Below, piece after piece: positions 7,340 through 14,987 of a stretch of DNA of 64,000 nt. A model generated the notes under the pieces. It was not told the DNA's origin. It did not search any database and saw nothing but the letters and a program-made list of their open reading frames with translations. Where the stretch lies: assembly GCA_963733765.1 (NCBI GenBank), contig CAVTEI010000003.1:868001-932000 (forward strand). The letters are read 5' to 3'. Position 1 is the stretch's first letter, and every line of letters starts with the position of its first letter. Source of the stretch: DATKAS01 sp963733765 (GTDB lineage: Bacteria; Actinomycetota; Acidimicrobiia; Acidimicrobiales; DATKAS01). The position numbers were made by a program, and so were the translations under genes.

Positions 7340-7735
7340 GTGCGCGACGAGTTCGAGAACCGCTGGCGCGACGTCGGCGAGTTCATCCGAGAGCAGCGCC
7401 GCATCGGTCATCTGTCGTTGCGCAAGCTTTCCGAGATGGCCGGGGTGTCGAACCCGTATCTGAGCCAGATCGAACGCGGGCTGCGCCGCCCGTCGGCCGA
7501 CGTGCTCCAGCAGATCGCTCGTGCCCTGCGGATCTCGGCCGAGACGCTGTACGTGCGCGCAGGCATCCTCGACGAGTCCGACGAGATCGACGTCGTGAGC
7601 GCCATCATGCGCGACCCCGAGCTCACCGAAGAGCAGAAGCACACCCTGGTCAGGGTGTACGAGTCGTTCCGGAATGAGAACGATGCCGCCCGGGGAAAGC
7701 TCCGTGCGGAATCCGCAGCTACCAAGGAGCGTTGA
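7340..7735 (+). CDS. XRE-family helix-turn-helix regulator
   Basis: A 131-residue protein with an N-terminal Cro/CI-type HTH (about residues 13-70). It contains RKLSEMAGVSNPYLSQIE, the recognition helix, and RRPSADVLQQIARAL. The C-terminal helix includes a conserved DPELTEEQKHTLVRVYESF segment, common in a widespread actinobacterial single-HTH family found near mshA. No sensor domain is present. Its last four bases overlap the TTG start of mshA (TTGA), so the two are translationally coupled and it may regulate the mycothiol gene. Confidence 0.8.
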   Translation: MRDEFENRWRDVGEFIREQRRIGHLSLRKLSEMAGVSNPYLSQIERGLRRPSADVLQQIARALRISAETLYVRAGILDESDEIDVVSAIMRDPELTEEQKHTLVRVYESFRNENDAARGKLRAESAATKER

Positions 7736-8955
7736 CAGCGTCCGTGCGTCGACTCGCCGTTCTGTCTCTGCACACCTCGCCGCTCGTCCAGCCGGGCGTG
7801 GCGGACGCTGGTGGGATGAACGTCTACGTGCGCGAGCTCGTGTCGGCCCTGGCCCAGGCGGGGGTCTTCTGCACGGTCTACGTGCGCACCTGGCGCGACG
7901 GGCTGCCAGCTGAGGTAGCGGTGGAGCCCGGGTTTCGGGTGCGTCACATCGACGCAGGCCCGCCCGCGCTCGCGAAGGAGGCGCTGCCCGAGACGATCGA
8001 GGAGTTCGCCGACGGCGTCCGCGACGACCTCGAACGCGGCGACGGCGCGGACGTCATCCACGCGAACTACTGGCTCTCGGGTCTCGCCGGCCACCGTCTG
8101 AAGCACGAGCTCGGCTTGCCGCTCGTGTCGACGTTCCACACCCTCGCGCGCGTGAAGGCCGAATCGGGTGACGCTGAGCCCGAGCGGCGCGTGCGCTCGG
8201 AGGTCGAGATCATCGGTTGCTCCGATGCGATCCTCGCGAGCTGCACCGAGGAAGCCGCGCAGTTCGAGCGCCTTTACGGCGCGACGCCCGGACGAGTCGA
8301 GATCGTGCCGCCCGGCGTCGACCACGCGTTCTTCTCACCGGGCGACCGGCGCGGTGCACGCACCGCCCTCGGCCTCGGCGACCATCCGGTGTTGCTGTTC
8401 GTCGGGCGCATCCAGGCACTGAAGGGCCTCGACGTCGCGGTGCGCGCGCTCGCCTCGCTTGACGATCCCGAGGCCGTCCTGGTTGTCGTGGGGGGTGCGA
8501 GCGGGAAGGACGGCGAGGCTTACCTCGGCGACGTCGAGGCGCTGGCCGCCTCCCTCGGTGTCGGTGCGCGCATCCGATTCGTTGAGCCGCAACCCCATCA
8601 CCTGCTGTCGAGCTACTACCGAGCCGCGGACGTGTGCCTCGTGCCGAGCCGGTCCGAGTCGTTCGGGTTGGTCGCGCTCGAAGCGGCCGCGTGTGGCACC
8701 CCGGTCGTGGCCGCCGCCGTCGGTGGGCTGCGAACGCTCGTCGACCACGGGCACTCGGGCTTCCTCGTCGAGGGACGCGATCCCGAAGTGTTCGCGGCCT
8801 ACACGGAAGAGCTGCTGACGAACCCGGTGCTCGCCGCGTCGATGAGCGTGGCAGCCGCGACTCGGGCCACCGGATACACGTGGTCGATGTCGGCGGCGCG
8901 GCTGCGGCGGCTCTACGCCGACCTCGCTGTCGGCGCGCTCGTTGAATGCTCGTGA
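7732..8955 (+). CDS. mshA: D-inositol-3-phosphate glycosyltransferase MshA
   Basis: A 407-residue GT4 (GT-B fold) glycosyltransferase. It transfers GlcNAc from UDP-GlcNAc to inositol 3-phosphate, the first step of mycothiol synthesis. The N-terminal HTSPLVQPG and DAGGMNVYVREL are characteristic of MshA rather than generic GT4 enzymes. The C-terminal donor-site motif is SRSESFGLVALEAAACGTPV. The TTG start overlaps the stop of the XRE gene and is preceded by AAGGAG. The mshA-ybjN order matches Mycobacterium (Rv0486-Rv0487), supporting a mycothiol-producing actinobacterium. Confidence 0.9.
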   Translation: MTASVRRLAVLSLHTSPLVQPGVADAGGMNVYVRELVSALAQAGVFCTVYVRTWRDGLPAEVAVEPGFRVRHIDAGPPALAKEALPETIEEFADGVRDDLERGDGADVIHANYWLSGLAGHRLKHELGLPLVSTFHTLARVKAESGDAEPERRVRSEVEIIGCSDAILASCTEEAAQFERLYGATPGRVEIVPPGVDHAFFSPGDRRGARTALGLGDHPVLLFVGRIQALKGLDVAVRALASLDDPEAVLVVVGGASGKDGEAYLGDVEALAASLGVGARIRFVEPQPHHLLSSYYRAADVCLVPSRSESFGLVALEAAACGTPVVAAAVGGLRTLVDHGHSGFLVEGRDPEVFAAYTEELLTNPVLAASMSVAAATRATGYTWSMSAARLRRLYADLAVGALVECS

Positions 8956-9418
8956 CGCCCGCGGGTCCGGCGTCCGACGCGGAGCTCGACGCTGCTCGAG
9001 GCTCACATCGACGCGCTGGCTGGCCCGCCAGCTGTCAGAGAACCCGATCATGGTCGCGGTCGATCGGGGCGAGCCCGGCGAGCGACGTTGGTATGTGCGC
9101 CTCCGCGGTGACGAGAAGGACTTCACGACGGTGTGGCTCACGCTCGGGCAGCGCACGCTCCAGTACGAGACTTACGTGATGCCCGCGCCGGAGGAGAACC
9201 ACGCCGAGTTCTACGAGCACCTCCTCCGCCGCAACGCCAAGCTCGTTGGCGCGCAGTTCTGCATCGGAGCGGAGAACGCGGTGTTCCTCGTCGGCTCGTT
9301 TCCGGTAGGCGCGATCGACGACGAGGAGCTCGACCGCATCGTCGGCTCGCTCTACGCGTACGTCGAGCAGTGCTTCCGGCCCGCGCTGCGCATCGGGTAC
9401 GCGTCGCGATTCGGCTGA
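8946..9418 (+). CDS. YbjN-domain protein (frame broken twice near the N-terminus)
   Basis: The conserved body reads RRWYVRLRGDEKDFTTVW, YETYVMPAPEENHAEFYEHL and LRRNAKLVGAQFCIG, the YbjN-like domain protein that follows mshA in actinobacteria. The N-terminus from the ATG overlapping mshA runs into other frames. Removing one base near 8991 and one at 9019 restores a continuous 156-residue protein (DAELD-LLEAHIDAL-LARQLSENP). I therefore read the breaks as sequence errors. If they were real, an ATG at 9050 would give a 122-residue protein. The function of YbjN proteins is unknown; they resemble type III secretion chaperone folds. Confidence 0.75.
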
Positions 9419-9428
9419 CATCTACCTC

Positions 9429-9458
9429 TTGACGTTTCATATCATTTCATGTCATATT
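9429..9458 (+). promoter_or_regulatory. AT-rich sigma70-type promoter with two 10-bp direct repeats
   Basis: TTGACG, an 18-base spacer, then CATATT gives the best -35/-10 pair in the window. The spacer holds TTTCATATCA and TTTCATGTCA in tandem (9435-9454), spaced one helical turn apart, a likely operator. The AT content is far above the surroundings. The transcript should start near 9465, at the base of a long hairpin. Confidence 0.65.
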
Positions 9459-9465
9459 GTTCCTA

Positions 9466-9526
9466 GCCCGAGGGCAACGTCGTCACCGGTTCGGGGAAGT
9501 CCGGTGGCGTCGATGAACCCTCGGGC
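9466..9526 (+). other. 5' leader hairpin upstream of the DUF6197-like gene
   Basis: GCCCGAGGG (9466-9474) pairs perfectly with CCCTCGGGC (9518-9526), and inside it CACCGG (9484-9489) pairs with CCGGTG (9501-9506). The predicted start point coincides with the stem base, so the mRNA would begin with this structure. I could not match it to a known riboswitch class. Confidence 0.45.
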
Positions 9527-9566
9527 TCTCGCGTTCCGGCGAGCCCATCGCAACCTGGGAGGAACA

Positions 9567-9971
9567 GTGGAACTGACTGAGGAACTGCCTGAAGGAACAC
9601 CGGTCGCGGAGCTTTACCGCGCGGCCGCGGGAATCATCGAGGCGCACGGCTGGTGTCAGGGCCACCGTATGGACGACGCCGGGCGCGTGTGCGTGCTGGG
9701 CGCGATCGAAGTCGCGGCGGGGCAGGCGAACGGCTCCAAGGCGGACTGGGACGCCGCCAAGCGCCCCATCTCTGACTACCTGCGCGGAGAGCTGCGCCGC
9801 CTCGGCGTCGCCACGAGCACGGGACCAGTTGCACCGGTCCCGCGGTGGAACTACCTGGTTTGTCAGAGCGGCGGGGAGGCTGCCGCCATGCTGCGCACGG
9901 TGGCGGATCTGCTCGACCTGGACCATGAACTTTCCGAATGGCTCCTCGACGAGGCCGAAACGACCTGCTGA
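9567..9971 (+). CDS. DUF6197-like protein
   Basis: A 134-residue protein of the type annotated DUF6197, found in actinobacteria and their phages. Matching features are ELYRAAAGIIEAHGWCQG, a DDAGRVCVLGAI segment and a C-terminal helix pair around LLDLDHELSEW. Function is unknown. The GTG start is supported by GGGAGG five bases upstream; reading back to 9429 would consume the promoter. A phage origin is possible given the family and the AT-rich promoter, but the gene is GC-rich like its neighbours and no phage genes flank it. Confidence 0.6.
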   Translation: MELTEELPEGTPVAELYRAAAGIIEAHGWCQGHRMDDAGRVCVLGAIEVAAGQANGSKADWDAAKRPISDYLRGELRRLGVATSTGPVAPVPRWNYLVCQSGGEAAAMLRTVADLLDLDHELSEWLLDEAETTC

Positions 9972-9985
9972 TGCAGGAGCGCCCC

Positions 9986-9991
9986 TAACCT
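9986..9991 (+). promoter_or_regulatory. -10 box of proC (leaderless)
   Basis: TAACCT, seven bases, then the GTG start of proC. Confidence 0.4.
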
Positions 9992-9998
9992 CACCGCG

Positions 9999-10794
9999 GT
10001 GGCAGCGCGGCTCGTCCTCGTCGGCGGTGGCCGGATGGGCGAGGCCTTGCTCGGTGGGCTGCTCGCGGCCGGGTGGGCGGCGCCCGACCGAGCTGGCCGT
10101 GGTCGAGGTCGTCGCCGATCGGCGTGCCGTGCTGGTGGAGCGCTTTCCCGGAGTCGCCGTGCTCGACGCCGTCGGGCCGGCGGACGCGGCGGTGGTGGCG
10201 GTGAAGCCGAACGACGTGCCCGAGGCGTGCGCCGCGCTCAGCGGTGTCGGCGTCGGACGCGTCCTGTCGATCGCCGCCGGGGTCACGACGAAGACGCTCG
10301 AGGCCGCGCTGCCGGACGGGGTCGCGGTGGTGCGTGCGATGCCGAACACCCCCGCGCTCGTCGGCGCCGGCGCCGCCGCGATCGCGGGAGGGAGCGCGGC
10401 CTCGTCCGCCGACCTCGACTGGGCCGAGTCGATCCTCTCCGCGGTCGGTGTCGTCGTTCGGGTGGAGGAGTCCCTGCTCGATGCGGTCACTGGAGTGTCC
10501 GGCTCGGGACCGGCCTACGTGTTCCTCTTCGCCGAGGCGCTGATCGAAGCCGGCGAGCGCACGGGCCTCCCCCACGACATCAGTGTCGCCCTTGCGGTGC
10601 AGACGCTGGTCGGCGCGTCTCGCCTGCTCGCCCAGAGCACGGACTCGCCCGCCGACCTGCGCGCCGCAGTCACGTCGCCCGGCGGCACGACGGCCGCCGC
10701 GCTCCGCGTGCTGGAGGCAGCGGGCTGGTCGGCCGAGCTCGTCGAAGCTGTCGAAGCGGCCACCGCGCGGTCGCGCGAGCTCGGGGCCAGCTGA
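9999..10794 (+). CDS. proC: Pyrroline-5-carboxylate reductase (one-base frame break)
   Basis: ProC catalyses the last step of proline synthesis, NAD(P)H-dependent reduction of pyrroline-5-carboxylate. The Rossmann start LVLVGGGRMGEALLGGLLAAGW is in one frame and the rest in the next. Removing the base at 10086 gives one 264-residue protein. Other motifs are AVKPNDV, RAMPNTPALVGAG, the C-terminal signature GVSGSGPAYVFLFAEALIEAG and TSPGGTTAAAL. A housekeeping gene with all motifs intact points to a sequence error rather than a pseudogene. The following HTH gene matches the mycobacterial order proC-Rv0500A. Confidence 0.85.
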
Positions 10795-10849
10795 TCGTCG
10801 CAAGGGATCGTCACGGAACCGACCCTTTTCCGTCCGGCCGACCGTGGTT

Positions 10850-10855
10850 TACAGT
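10850..10855 (+). promoter_or_regulatory. -10 box upstream of the small HTH gene
   Basis: TACAGT, about 28 bases before the ATG; the leader carries a GGAGAAGGGG ribosome-binding site. The -35 region (TTTCCG, 17 bases upstream) is weak. Confidence 0.4.
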
Positions 10856-10882
10856 CCGGAGCACGCGGAGAAGGGGTTGTCC

Positions 10883-11077
10883 ATGGCCCACACGGTGGCT
10901 CGAACGCGGTTCCTGACCGTGGCCGAGGTTGCGCAGATCCTGCGCGTGTCGACGATGACCGTCTATCGCCTCGTGAAGGCGGGTCAGCTCGGCTCGACCA
11001 GGGTCGGCAAGTCGTACCGCATCAGTGAGGGCGATCTCGACCACTACCTCGCCAGCAGGTACACCCAGGCGGGGTAG
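10883..11077 (+). CDS. Excisionase-type (MerR-like) HTH protein, Rv0500A-like
   Basis: A 64-residue protein made almost entirely of one winged-HTH domain of the excisionase/BldC type: FLTVAEVAQILRVSTMTVYR (recognition region), then GQLGSTRVGKSYRISEGDLDHYL. It closely resembles the small DNA-binding protein encoded after proC in mycobacteria (Rv0500A). Despite the excisionase label there is no integrase or attachment site nearby, so a chromosomal regulator is far more likely. A strong hairpin terminator follows. Confidence 0.8.
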   Translation: MAHTVARTRFLTVAEVAQILRVSTMTVYRLVKAGQLGSTRVGKSYRISEGDLDHYLASRYTQAG

Positions 11078-11124
11078 GGGCAAGCGGTGGGGGGAGTCGT
11101 CCGCGACGCCCGCCCCTGCGGATC

Positions 11125-11157
11125 GGGCCGATGGTGCCGGGGGGTCACCATCGGCCC
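11125..11157 (+). terminator. Hairpin terminator after the proC-HTH pair
   Basis: GGGCCGATGGTG and CACCATCGGCCC form a perfect 12-bp stem with a 9-base loop, followed by GTTT. There is no long T-run, which is common in GC-rich actinobacteria. Confidence 0.75.
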
Positions 11158-11198
11158 GTTTCGCGTCCGGGGACGCCCGTCATTAGCGTCGCCCGCCG

Positions 11199-12053
11199 AT
11201 GGGAAGGCGCTACGACACGATCTCGTTGCTGACCGACTACGGCCACGCGGACGAGTTCGTGGGCGTCGTGAAGTCGGTGATCCGCGACCTCGCGCCGCAC
11301 GTCGTCACCATCGATCTGGCCCATGATCTCCCGCCGTTCGACGTGCGCGCGGGGGCGCTCGCGCTGGCGCGGTGCATCCCCTATGTCGCGAGCGGGCTCG
11401 TGATCGCCATCGTCGATCCGGGCGTGGCGACTGATCGGGCCGCGGTCGCCATCGAGGTCGCCGGAGGCGAGGGGGTGTTGCTCGGCCCTGACAACGGCTT
11501 GCTGGCACCGGCCGTCGCGTTGGCCGGCGGCGCCGGACGCGCGGTCGCGCTGACCAACCCCGCGTACCAGCTCCCTGCCCCGGGCCCGACGTTCGCCGGC
11601 CGCGATGTGTTCGCACCCGCGGCCGCCCACCTCGCGAACGGCGTCGATCTCGCCGAGCTCGGTGTCCCGGTGGATCCCGACCTGTTGCGGCCCGGGATAG
11701 TGCCGCTCACCCGCCTGGACGGCGACACTGTCGTCGGAGAGGTGCTGTGGGTCGACCACTTCGGCAACGCCCAGGTCAATGTCGATCCCGACGAGATCAA
11801 CGGCCTCGGCGAGAGGATCGGCGTGACGATCGGAGGAGCGCGCCGCGTCGCGCGCCGCGTCGCGGCGTTCGCCGCGCTCGGACCGGGCGAGCTCGGCCTC
11901 ATCGTCGACTCCTACGGATTGCTCGCGCTCTGCCTCGACCGCGGCTCCGCCGCGGACGAGCTCGGGCTCGCGGCGGGCGCGGAGGTCAGGTTCGCTGAAC
12001 CCGGTGGGCCGGACGAAGGACGATCGGGCACGCCGGTAGCGTTCGTGAAGTGA
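11199..12053 (+). CDS. S-adenosyl-L-methionine hydrolase (DUF62/SAM hydroxide adenosyltransferase)
   Basis: A 284-residue protein of the DUF62 family, which hydrolyses SAM to adenosine and methionine and is related to fluorinases. Motifs are LLTDYGHADEFVGVVK (catalytic Asp region), DLAHDLPPFDVRAGA, VDPGVAT, LLGPDNGLLAP and, in the C-terminal beta-barrel, VLWVDHFGNAQVNV. The family is widespread and its purpose is unclear. A TAGCGT box ends nine bases before the ATG, consistent with a very short leader. The stop overlaps the GTG of a 29-residue membrane ORF. Confidence 0.9.
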   Translation: MGRRYDTISLLTDYGHADEFVGVVKSVIRDLAPHVVTIDLAHDLPPFDVRAGALALARCIPYVASGLVIAIVDPGVATDRAAVAIEVAGGEGVLLGPDNGLLAPAVALAGGAGRAVALTNPAYQLPAPGPTFAGRDVFAPAAAHLANGVDLAELGVPVDPDLLRPGIVPLTRLDGDTVVGEVLWVDHFGNAQVNVDPDEINGLGERIGVTIGGARRVARRVAAFAALGPGELGLIVDSYGLLALCLDRGSAADELGLAAGAEVRFAEPGGPDEGRSGTPVAFVK

Positions 12054-12139
12054 GGCCCGCGACCACCATCGCCCTTGCCGCACTCCTCGCGCTGATCTTG
12101 CTCGCGAGCGTGCTGCAGCTCTTTGTGCTGTCTCGCTAG
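12050..12139 (+). CDS. 29-residue single-helix membrane peptide
   Basis: The GTG overlaps the stop of the SAM hydrolase gene (GTGA), the usual sign of translational coupling. The product is a short Arg-containing N-terminus followed by one continuous hydrophobic helix (TTIALAALLALILLASVLQ) and an SR end. It resembles no named family, but the overlap geometry and clean membrane segment argue for a real small protein. It ends ten bases before the stop of the convergent ABC permease gene. Confidence 0.5.
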   Translation: MRPATTIALAALLALILLASVLQLFVLSR

Positions 12140-12149
12140 ACCCGCAGAG

Positions 12150-12965
12150 CTAGACGCGCAGAGCTATCCGATCCCGACTGAACTTCGTGATGCCCCCGCG
12201 GACGAGCCACGCTGCGACCAACCAAAGCACCGCGCCGACGGTGAGCGCGACGGGGAGCGCGACGAGGAGCAAGCCGGTTGCCTGCCCGAGGGCGATGAAG
12301 ATCAGCGGGAGGATCACCGCACCGCCGAGCTGGTTCGCTTCCTGTGATGTGCGGGCCCGCGCCGACACCCGGACCATCACGCCGAGGCCGAGCGCGGCGA
12401 CTGCTGGCGCCACCCACAGGATCATCACGCCCCACAGCCGCGTCGGGACGAAGACGCGGTGCATCACCGGCCACGCGACCGTGTTCGTCACGAGCGCGAA
12501 GCAGAGGAAGCCCACCCACGACACGACCACGGCGGGGATGAACGCACCCAGCAGCTTCGCGAGGAACAGGTCACGATCCGAGATGGGCAGGTGCAGCAGG
12601 CCTTCGATCGTCTTGCGCTCCTTCTCGCCCGCGAAGGCGTCCGCAGCGAGGACGACCGACACCATGAGCGGCACGATCAGGAAGAGTGGCGCAAGGAGGT
12701 AGCCGTTCACGAGGACGACGAGCTGCTCGCGCTCGGGAAGCTCCCGGATCGGCGCGGCGACGTTGCCCGGCAGGCGCCCGAGGAACCCGTCGACATTCAC
12801 CTCCGTGACGGCACGAGCCGCGAGGCCGACGGCGCCCGGCAGCATGACGAAGAGCAGCAGCGGCACGAGCAGCATCGGCAGCACCACTGCTTTCGACCGC
12901 TTGACCGCGGTGAGGTCCTTCCACATCACGGCGCGGATGGCGTTCACATCGACGCGAGCGCTCAC
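12150..12965 (-). CDS. ABC-2 type transporter permease
   Basis: A 271-residue integral membrane protein with six predicted helices: about 30-50 first, then a periplasmic loop, then clusters around 88-110, 140-160, 180-200 and two near the C-terminus. AFAGEKERKTIEGLLHLPIS is the characteristic cytoplasmic segment of ABC-2 permeases related to NatB and drug exporters. It pairs with the ATPase gene just upstream, whose stop overlaps its start. The substrate is unknown; an efflux direction is expected for this class. Confidence 0.85.
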   Translation of the reverse strand: MSARVDVNAIRAVMWKDLTAVKRSKAVVLPMLLVPLLLFVMLPGAVGLAARAVTEVNVDGFLGRLPGNVAAPIRELPEREQLVVLVNGYLLAPLFLIVPLMVSVVLAADAFAGEKERKTIEGLLHLPISDRDLFLAKLLGAFIPAVVVSWVGFLCFALVTNTVAWPVMHRVFVPTRLWGVMILWVAPAVAALGLGVMVRVSARARTSQEANQLGGAVILPLIFIALGQATGLLLVALPVALTVGAVLWLVAAWLVRGGITKFSRDRIALRV

Positions 12966-13924
12966 GGAGCAGCCTTGTCGTTCACGACGGCGAAGTAGAC
13001 GTCTTCGAGCGTGGGTGGCATCGGGACCGCGCCGTAGACGGGGATCTCCCGCGACGTCAACGACGCGACGACCAGGGGGATCACCGAGCGGTCGGTGACC
13101 GTGAGGTGCGCCCCGATGTCGGTCGCGCGTGCCGCGAGCACGCCCTTCGCACCGGCCAGCGTCGCGATGAGCGTCTCGTCGGCGGCCGCGCCGAGGTCGA
13201 GTCCGACGTCGAGCCCCTTCCAGATCGAGCTGGCGAGCTCGGTCGGCGTGCCGAACGCGAGCAGCCGGCCCTGATCGAGCACTGCCATGCGATGCGCCAG
13301 ACGTCCGGCCTCGCCGAGGAAGTGGGTGCAGAGCAGAACCGTGCGCCCGTGCTCGGTCGCGAGCGAGCCGATCAGGTCGATGACGTCGCGGGTCGCCTCG
13401 GGGTCAAGGCCCGACGTCGGCTCGTCGAGGAAGAGGACGTCGGGGTCGTGCAACAACGCTCGTCCGAGCGCGACGCGCTTGCGCTGGCCGGTCGAGAACC
13501 CCTGCACGCGATGGTGGGCGCGGTCGGCCATCCCGAAGCGCTCGAGCATGGCGGTTGCCTTGTCTCCAGCCTCCGCCGTGCTCATGCCGCGGATGCGGCC
13601 CGTGACGACGAGGTTCTCCCAGGCAGTCAGGCGGTCGTCGAGACCGGCATTCTCGGTGAGCACGCCGGTGCGCCTGCGCACCTCGTTGCCTTCGCGTGCT
13701 GGATCGAGCCCGAGCACGCGACTCGAGCCCCGGTCCGGAGCGAGCACGCCGTTGAGGAGACGGACGGTTGTCGTCTTCCCGGCCCCGTTGGGTCCGAGGA
13801 CGGCCAGCACCTCGCCCGGCTGCGCGTCGAGCGTCAGTCCGTCGAGGGCAACCTGGCCGTTGAACGAGCGGGTCAGGCCGTCGGTGACGATGGCCGCCTC
13901 GACACCGCCGCGATTCGAATCCAC
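12962..13924 (-). CDS. ABC transporter ATP-binding protein
   Basis: A 320-residue nucleotide-binding subunit. Walker A is GPNGAGKTTT, the signature is FSTGQRKRVALGRALL (an STGQ variant of LSGGQ), Walker B is VLFLDEPTSGLDPEA, and the switch histidine is in LLCTHFLGEAGRL. A C-terminal extension of about 90 residues is typical of DrrA/NatA-like exporters. It overlaps the permease gene by four bases, forming a two-gene export unit. The CAP-domain protein gene ends 20 bases upstream on the same strand, so they may share a transcript. Confidence 0.9.
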   Translation of the reverse strand: MDSNRGGVEAAIVTDGLTRSFNGQVALDGLTLDAQPGEVLAVLGPNGAGKTTTVRLLNGVLAPDRGSSRVLGLDPAREGNEVRRRTGVLTENAGLDDRLTAWENLVVTGRIRGMSTAEAGDKATAMLERFGMADRAHHRVQGFSTGQRKRVALGRALLHDPDVLFLDEPTSGLDPEATRDVIDLIGSLATEHGRTVLLCTHFLGEAGRLAHRMAVLDQGRLLAFGTPTELASSIWKGLDVGLDLGAAADETLIATLAGAKGVLAARATDIGAHLTVTDRSVIPLVVASLTSREIPVYGAVPMPPTLEDVYFAVVNDKAAP

Positions 13925-13944
13925 GAGATCAGTCTGACGTTCGC

Positions 13945-14875
13945 CTACGGCAGGCGGAGGTGCAGGAAGTCGGGGAACCCCGCGAGGATCTCCATGACCA
14001 GGGCACGCACGTCAGACGGATCCGTGGGCGCGGGACTCTCCGAGTCTGGCGGCGTCGACCCGAGTGCCGCGGACGCGGCAGCCGCCGTCGAGAGCGGGGA
14101 CCCCTTCGGACCCGGCGCCGCGGGGGTCGTGCCAGGCGCGGGGGTCGTGACCGGCGCCGGAGTGGTCGGCGCGGGAGTCTGGCGCCGGAGTGGTCGGTGC
14201 GGCGGTGGTCGGCGCGGCGCTGGCGTTCGCTGGCGCTGCCGCCTGGGTCGGTGCGGGCGCCGCGGTCGTCGCCGGCGGTTGCGTCGGAGCCGGCGTCGGC
14301 GGAGGAGGCGGCGCGGCGGTCGTCGGGGGTGGCGGCGGCGGTGGGGGCGGCGGCGGGGCGGTCGTCGGGGGCGGTGGGGGTGGAGGCGGGGGCGCCGGGG
14401 CTGATCCGACACCAAGGAAGCGATGGGTGGTGAAGAGCTTGCCGCTCGGCGACCGGGCCGCGCAGATGCCGACCCGGGAGTACTGCGGATCCACGAGGTT
14501 CTGGTAGTGGCCCGGACTGGCGACGAAGGCGTCGAACAGCGAGTCCACCGTGCCGCCCATCCCCACGTTCTCTCCGCCCTTGCGCCAGTTCGGCTCGACC
14601 GTGGCGATCGCGGCGGAGAGATTCGGGTCGTGGGAGAGGGCGTTCGCCACGATCAGCTGGTCGTTCCAGGTGCAGGAGGTCGCCGCGAGGGCAGCATCCG
14701 AGGAGAGCGCGGCGAGGCCGACCGACGCCCGCAGCCCGTTGATCTTGGTGAGGAACACGGCCTCATCAGCTGGGGTGGACGCCGCGCCCGCGGCGCCGGG
14801 CGCGGCGACACCCGCCGCGGCCGTGACGGCCACGGCCAGGACGGCCGCCGTGAGCACCCGCGCAATCCAGCGCAC
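13945..14875 (-). CDS. Secreted CAP/SCP-domain protein with Pro-rich tail (one-base frame break)
   Basis: The N-terminal signal peptide (about residues 1-32) precedes a CAP domain: FLTKINGLRASVGLAAL, the NVGMGGTVDSLFDAFVASPG segment, GHYQNLVDPQYSRVGI. A low-complexity Pro/Thr/Ala tail with two runs of nine to eleven prolines follows. The tail changes frame; dropping one base near 14179 joins TTPAP repeats smoothly to the C-terminal PSDVRALVMEILAGFPDF and a normal stop, giving 309 residues. CAP proteins are secreted, often wall-associated, and of mixed function. The Pro-rich tail probably spans the envelope. Confidence 0.8.
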
Positions 14876-14987
14876 AGGGTGGCTTCGGCACGCGCGAGGG
14901 GCCCACTTGAGCCGGACGCGGCCCTCGTTTGAGCCTTTGCGGGCCGGCCGGAACTACGCTCGCCGGCGCTGTCCGAGGGGGGCGCAC

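Noticed and set aside
9466..9526. Cobalamin or other known riboswitch in the leader
   Set aside because: GGGGAAGTCCGGTG looks faintly like part of a cobalamin element, but the B12 box and the rest of the fold are absent and the gene is unrelated to B12.
10883..11077. Excisionase of a mobile element
   Set aside because: No integrase, attachment repeats or other mobile genes nearby, and the gene order matches the chromosomal proC-Rv0500A pair.
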